Positions 6,300 to 8,054 of a stretch of 8,054 nucleotides of DNA are shown here, one piece after another (the stretch's first letter is position 1; every line of letters starts with the position of its first letter). The notes beneath the pieces were generated by a model, which searched no databases, was not told the origin of the DNA, and saw only the letters and a program-made list of their open reading frames with translations. A program made the position numbers and the translations under genes. Source of the DNA: Verrucomicrobiota bacterium (GTDB lineage Bacteria; Verrucomicrobiota; Verrucomicrobiia; Limisphaerales; CAZBKV01); NCBI GenBank assembly GCA_021160185.1, contig JAGHDA010000245.1:1-8054 (forward strand), given 5' to 3'.

Positions 6300-7550
6300 T
6301 TAAAATCCAGCCATCATCCCAACAAAGATTCGATTTACGTCGTAGTCGATCCAAGAGACGCCGCTGCGATGCTCAAACTCGTAGCCCCCGCCCGCCGTCA
6401 ACCAGCTTTTCAGGCGATAGCCCGCGGAGAGTGAGACGCCGTAGTAAGTTGAAGATCTTCCCCGATACACGCTTGAGCCGCTGTACTCGTTGACACCGTA
6501 TCTCGCCGTCAGATTCAACATTACCGGATGGCTCGATCCAACGATTTGTTGAACCCCCAACGTGACGTAGTTGTTCAGATAAGCGGTGTGGGCGCTGGAC
6601 ACGGAAGCTCGCGAACGTCGAGAGTACGACAGCGTCACGCTGGTTTTCTCCGAGTAGTTGTACGAGAGCCCCACATCCACCGCGGGAGAATCGACGCCTT
6701 CTGCGCCGTCTGAAAATTCGCTCGTCTCATAGCCCACCTTCACGCGGCCACGGATCTTCGGCGTCAGCTCCCCATCCACCCCGATGAAGCCGCCCAAAGT
6801 GGAAAGATCCGGAAGAGAAGACCCCTTCCAGTTTCTACTCCGCGATTCCACTCCATAATCGATCTCTCCCACCGCCTTCAAGCGGGGAAACAAGGCCCAT
6901 CCCGCGCCGCCGAAGGCTCGCCAGGCAAACCGATCATAGTAGTAGGGGGTCCACCCGCTGTAGGAGCTGCCGTCAAAGCGGCCGCCTCCGTAAAGGCTGG
7001 TCTTTGAGGACAGCTCATAATCCACCTTCTCGGAGAAAGAATAGTAAATCCGGTCGATGGATGTATCGTATCCCCACTCTTCAAGCAGAAATCGCTCGTA
7101 TCCCCGGGAAACTGTCGAACGGAAATTCACCGAGTTCGCGCTCGTCAATCGCAGCTTTGCGCCGCTGAGAGCGCCTTGGAGGCTTAGAGAATGATCCACG
7201 CCGTTCAACTGATCCTTGTCCGCGTAAAACACGGAGGACAGCTCATAACGAGCAGTGACCTCGAGCAGACCCCCGGCATGGCCTAATTGCGCTTCCAAGC
7301 TAGGCTGGATTGCCGTGATAAAGTCGCTCTCTTTGGGAATCCGCCTCCCGTCGCCATACCAGACGTTATCGGTAAACGCCTCGGAAAGAGAAACGCGAGG
7401 CCGCAAAATCACAGGCCCCGCGCTTACGGCAAAAAAATCCTCCGGCTGGAGGGCGGCGCTTGCCGAAGGCAAGTGGAAGCCGGCCGCGCACCCGGCCGCC
7501 GTAAACCAAGCCGTTTTCTTGCCAAACCGCCTTTTCCCGCCGCCTCTCAT
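6300..7550 (-). CDS. Outer-membrane β-barrel protein of the polysaccharide export operon
   Basis: This 416-residue protein is predicted to sit in the outer membrane. Residues 1-32 form a signal peptide (basic start with KRR and KK, a hydrophobic stretch, cleavage after ASA at 30-32). The mature part has the alternating polar/aromatic pattern of antiparallel β-strands throughout, rich in Tyr, Ser, Gly and Trp, with turn-like charged segments. It ends in a terminal Phe (RIFVGMMAGF), as outer-membrane barrels do. The size would fit roughly 16-18 strands, an estimate. It resembles the β-barrel proteins often found in exopolysaccharide operons (EpsL/BBP2-like), but no short motif identifies one family. 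ATG 7550 is the only sensible start: upstream in-frame residues are Arg/Gly-rich, have no other ATG or GTG, and would bury the signal peptide. No clear Shine-Dalgarno precedes it. It is the first gene of the operon, 15 nt before the OPX gene, and probably supplies that protein's outer-membrane channel. Confidence 0.85.
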   Translation of the reverse strand: MRGGGKRRFGKKTAWFTAAGCAAGFHLPSASAALQPEDFFAVSAGPVILRPRVSLSEAFTDNVWYGDGRRIPKESDFITAIQPSLEAQLGHAGGLLEVTARYELSSVFYADKDQLNGVDHSLSLQGALSGAKLRLTSANSVNFRSTVSRGYERFLLEEWGYDTSIDRIYYSFSEKVDYELSSKTSLYGGGRFDGSSYSGWTPYYYDRFAWRAFGGAGWALFPRLKAVGEIDYGVESRSRNWKGSSLPDLSTLGGFIGVDGELTPKIRGRVKVGYETSEFSDGAEGVDSPAVDVGLSYNYSEKTSVTLSYSRRSRASVSSAHTAYLNNYVTLGVQQIVGSSHPVMLNLTARYGVNEYSGSSVYRGRSSTYYGVSLSAGYRLKSWLTAGGGYEFEHRSGVSWIDYDVNRIFVGMMAGF

Positions 7551-7712
7551 AGACAATCCGGCTTTTCGCCAGCCTAATCCCCTCCAACCCCGCCGCCTCC
7601 CGCATGCCGCACGCTGGACATTGTTGACAGGTTGCAGCCTTTCTCCGGACCTTGGCAAGCGGAAAGCGCAAGCCTTCTCAACCGCGGCCCCACCGCGAGG
7701 TTTCCCCCGGTT
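7551..7712. other. Non-coding stretch upstream of the export operon
   Basis: These 162 bases separate the hydrogenase protease stop from the β-barrel start, both on the minus strand. The operon promoter could lie here, but no convincing -35/-10 pair was seen on the minus strand. The left arm of an inverted repeat lies at 7661-7673. The frame that continues upstream of the β-barrel ATG is Arg/Gly-rich and does not look like coding sequence. Confidence 0.6.
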
Positions 7713-7728
7713 TCAAGCTTGCGCTTCC
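7661..7728. repeat. Inverted repeat around the hydrogenase protease stop codon
   Basis: AAGCGCAAGC (7664-7673) is the exact reverse complement of GCTTGCGCTT (7717-7726). Beyond a one-base bulge, GG/CC extends the arms to 7661 and 7728. The spacer of about 43 nt holds a second, imperfect GC-rich stem (ACCGCGG at 7681-7687 against CCGCGAGGT at 7693-7701). The right arm lies in the last codons of the protease gene. There is no T-run after it on the minus strand, so it is not a standard intrinsic terminator. It might be an mRNA 3' stem or a dispersed repeat. Confidence 0.45.
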
Positions 7729-8054
7729 TTCTCAGGACGCCTTTCTTGAGAAACCCACTCTCCCAAAATTTCCAGCGCTCTTTCCACAGCCCGATCCGCC
7801 GCCTCGGAAACTTTTGGGCTTAACCCCTCTTTCAAAGTGAGCAGATCCTCCGCCTCCACCGCCAAAACCCGCAGTTCTTCGGGCATTTGAAACCCCAACG
7901 TTCGCCCCAGCGCCAGCGCTTCGCCTACGCCGATGAAATGAGGGGCGCGCACCGGTTTCCCCTCCAACTCACGAGGATCCAACTCGTAGATCTCGCCGGG
8001 CCGGCCTCCCTCCGTTTTCACGGCGTCCACCAGCAACGCGCCTCGGTAGAACTC
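7713..8054 (-). CDS. Hydrogenase maturation protease (M52 family), C-terminal part, 5' partial
   Basis: The frame is open to the right edge, so only the last 113 residues are present; the TTG at 8036 is internal (the chain reads EFYRGALLVDAVKTEG across it). M52 proteases such as HybD and HycI cut the C-terminal tail off the large subunit of [NiFe] hydrogenase after nickel insertion, in the cytoplasm. Visible family features are LLVDAV, whose Asp matches the nickel-binding Asp of HybD, GGRPGEIYELD, APHFIGVGEALALGRTLG, whose His matches the second metal ligand, LRVLAVEAEDLL, and LSPKVSEAADRAVERALEIL. The family's N-terminal GxGN and Glu region lies outside the window. The PHFIG form recalls proteases of cytoplasmic (group 3) hydrogenases, a weak inference. 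Hydrogenase structural genes would be expected beyond the right edge. The link to the export operon is probably positional only. Confidence 0.8.
   Translation of the reverse strand, partial: EFYRGALLVDAVKTEGGRPGEIYELDPRELEGKPVRAPHFIGVGEALALGRTLGFQMPEELRVLAVEAEDLLTLKEGLSPKVSEAADRAVERALEILGEWVSQERRPEKEAQA

Noticed and set aside
7624..7629. TTGACA on the plus strand as a -35 promoter box
   Set aside because: No -10-like sequence lies 16-18 nt downstream, and no plus-strand gene follows.
7255..7749. A 164-codon plus-strand open frame over the β-barrel start and the intergenic region
   Set aside because: Its composition is Pro/Arg/Ala-rich with no domain, and it is mostly antisense to the β-barrel and protease genes.

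Overview
The window looks like GC-rich chromosomal DNA from a Gram-negative (outer-membrane) bacterium. It encodes an outer-membrane secretin, an exopolysaccharide export module with an outer-membrane β-barrel, a secreted formylglycine-type sulfatase, and the end of a [NiFe]-hydrogenase maturation protease. Sulfatases and multi-repeat secretins together fit the PVC group (Verrucomicrobiota, Planctomycetota and relatives), but this placement is an inference from gene content only. No rRNA, tRNA, CRISPR array, transposase or insertion sequence was seen.

Layout. Positions 1-1861 (+ strand) hold a type II secretion-type secretin divided between two adjacent reading frames. The first, cut by the left edge, carries periplasmic N-domain repeats. 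The second starts with its own signal peptide and carries the last half of an N-domain plus the whole secretin pore domain. Positions 1888-7550 (- strand, convergent with the secretin) form a tightly packed set read right to left: outer-membrane β-barrel, short polysaccharide export (OPX, Wza-like) protein, Wzc-like tyrosine autokinase/co-polymerase, then a sulfatase. Gaps are 15, 40 and about 70 nt (or an 8-nt overlap if the sulfatase starts upstream). Positions 7551-7712 are non-coding and contain most of an inverted repeat. From 7713 to the right edge (- strand) lies the C-terminal part of an M52-family hydrogenase maturation protease.

How the parts fit. The autokinase would control polymer length and export at the inner membrane, and the OPX protein would bridge the periplasm. 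The OPX protein is short and has no C-terminal membrane helix, so the β-barrel next to it is the likely outer-membrane channel. The sulfatase could desulfate the exported polymer or a sulfated external glycan. No glycosyltransferase, flippase or polymerase lies in the window, so polymer synthesis must be encoded elsewhere. The most unusual items are the secretin split inside an N-domain, the extreme tyrosine tail of the kinase encoded by TAC repeats, and the short-OPX/β-barrel pair.
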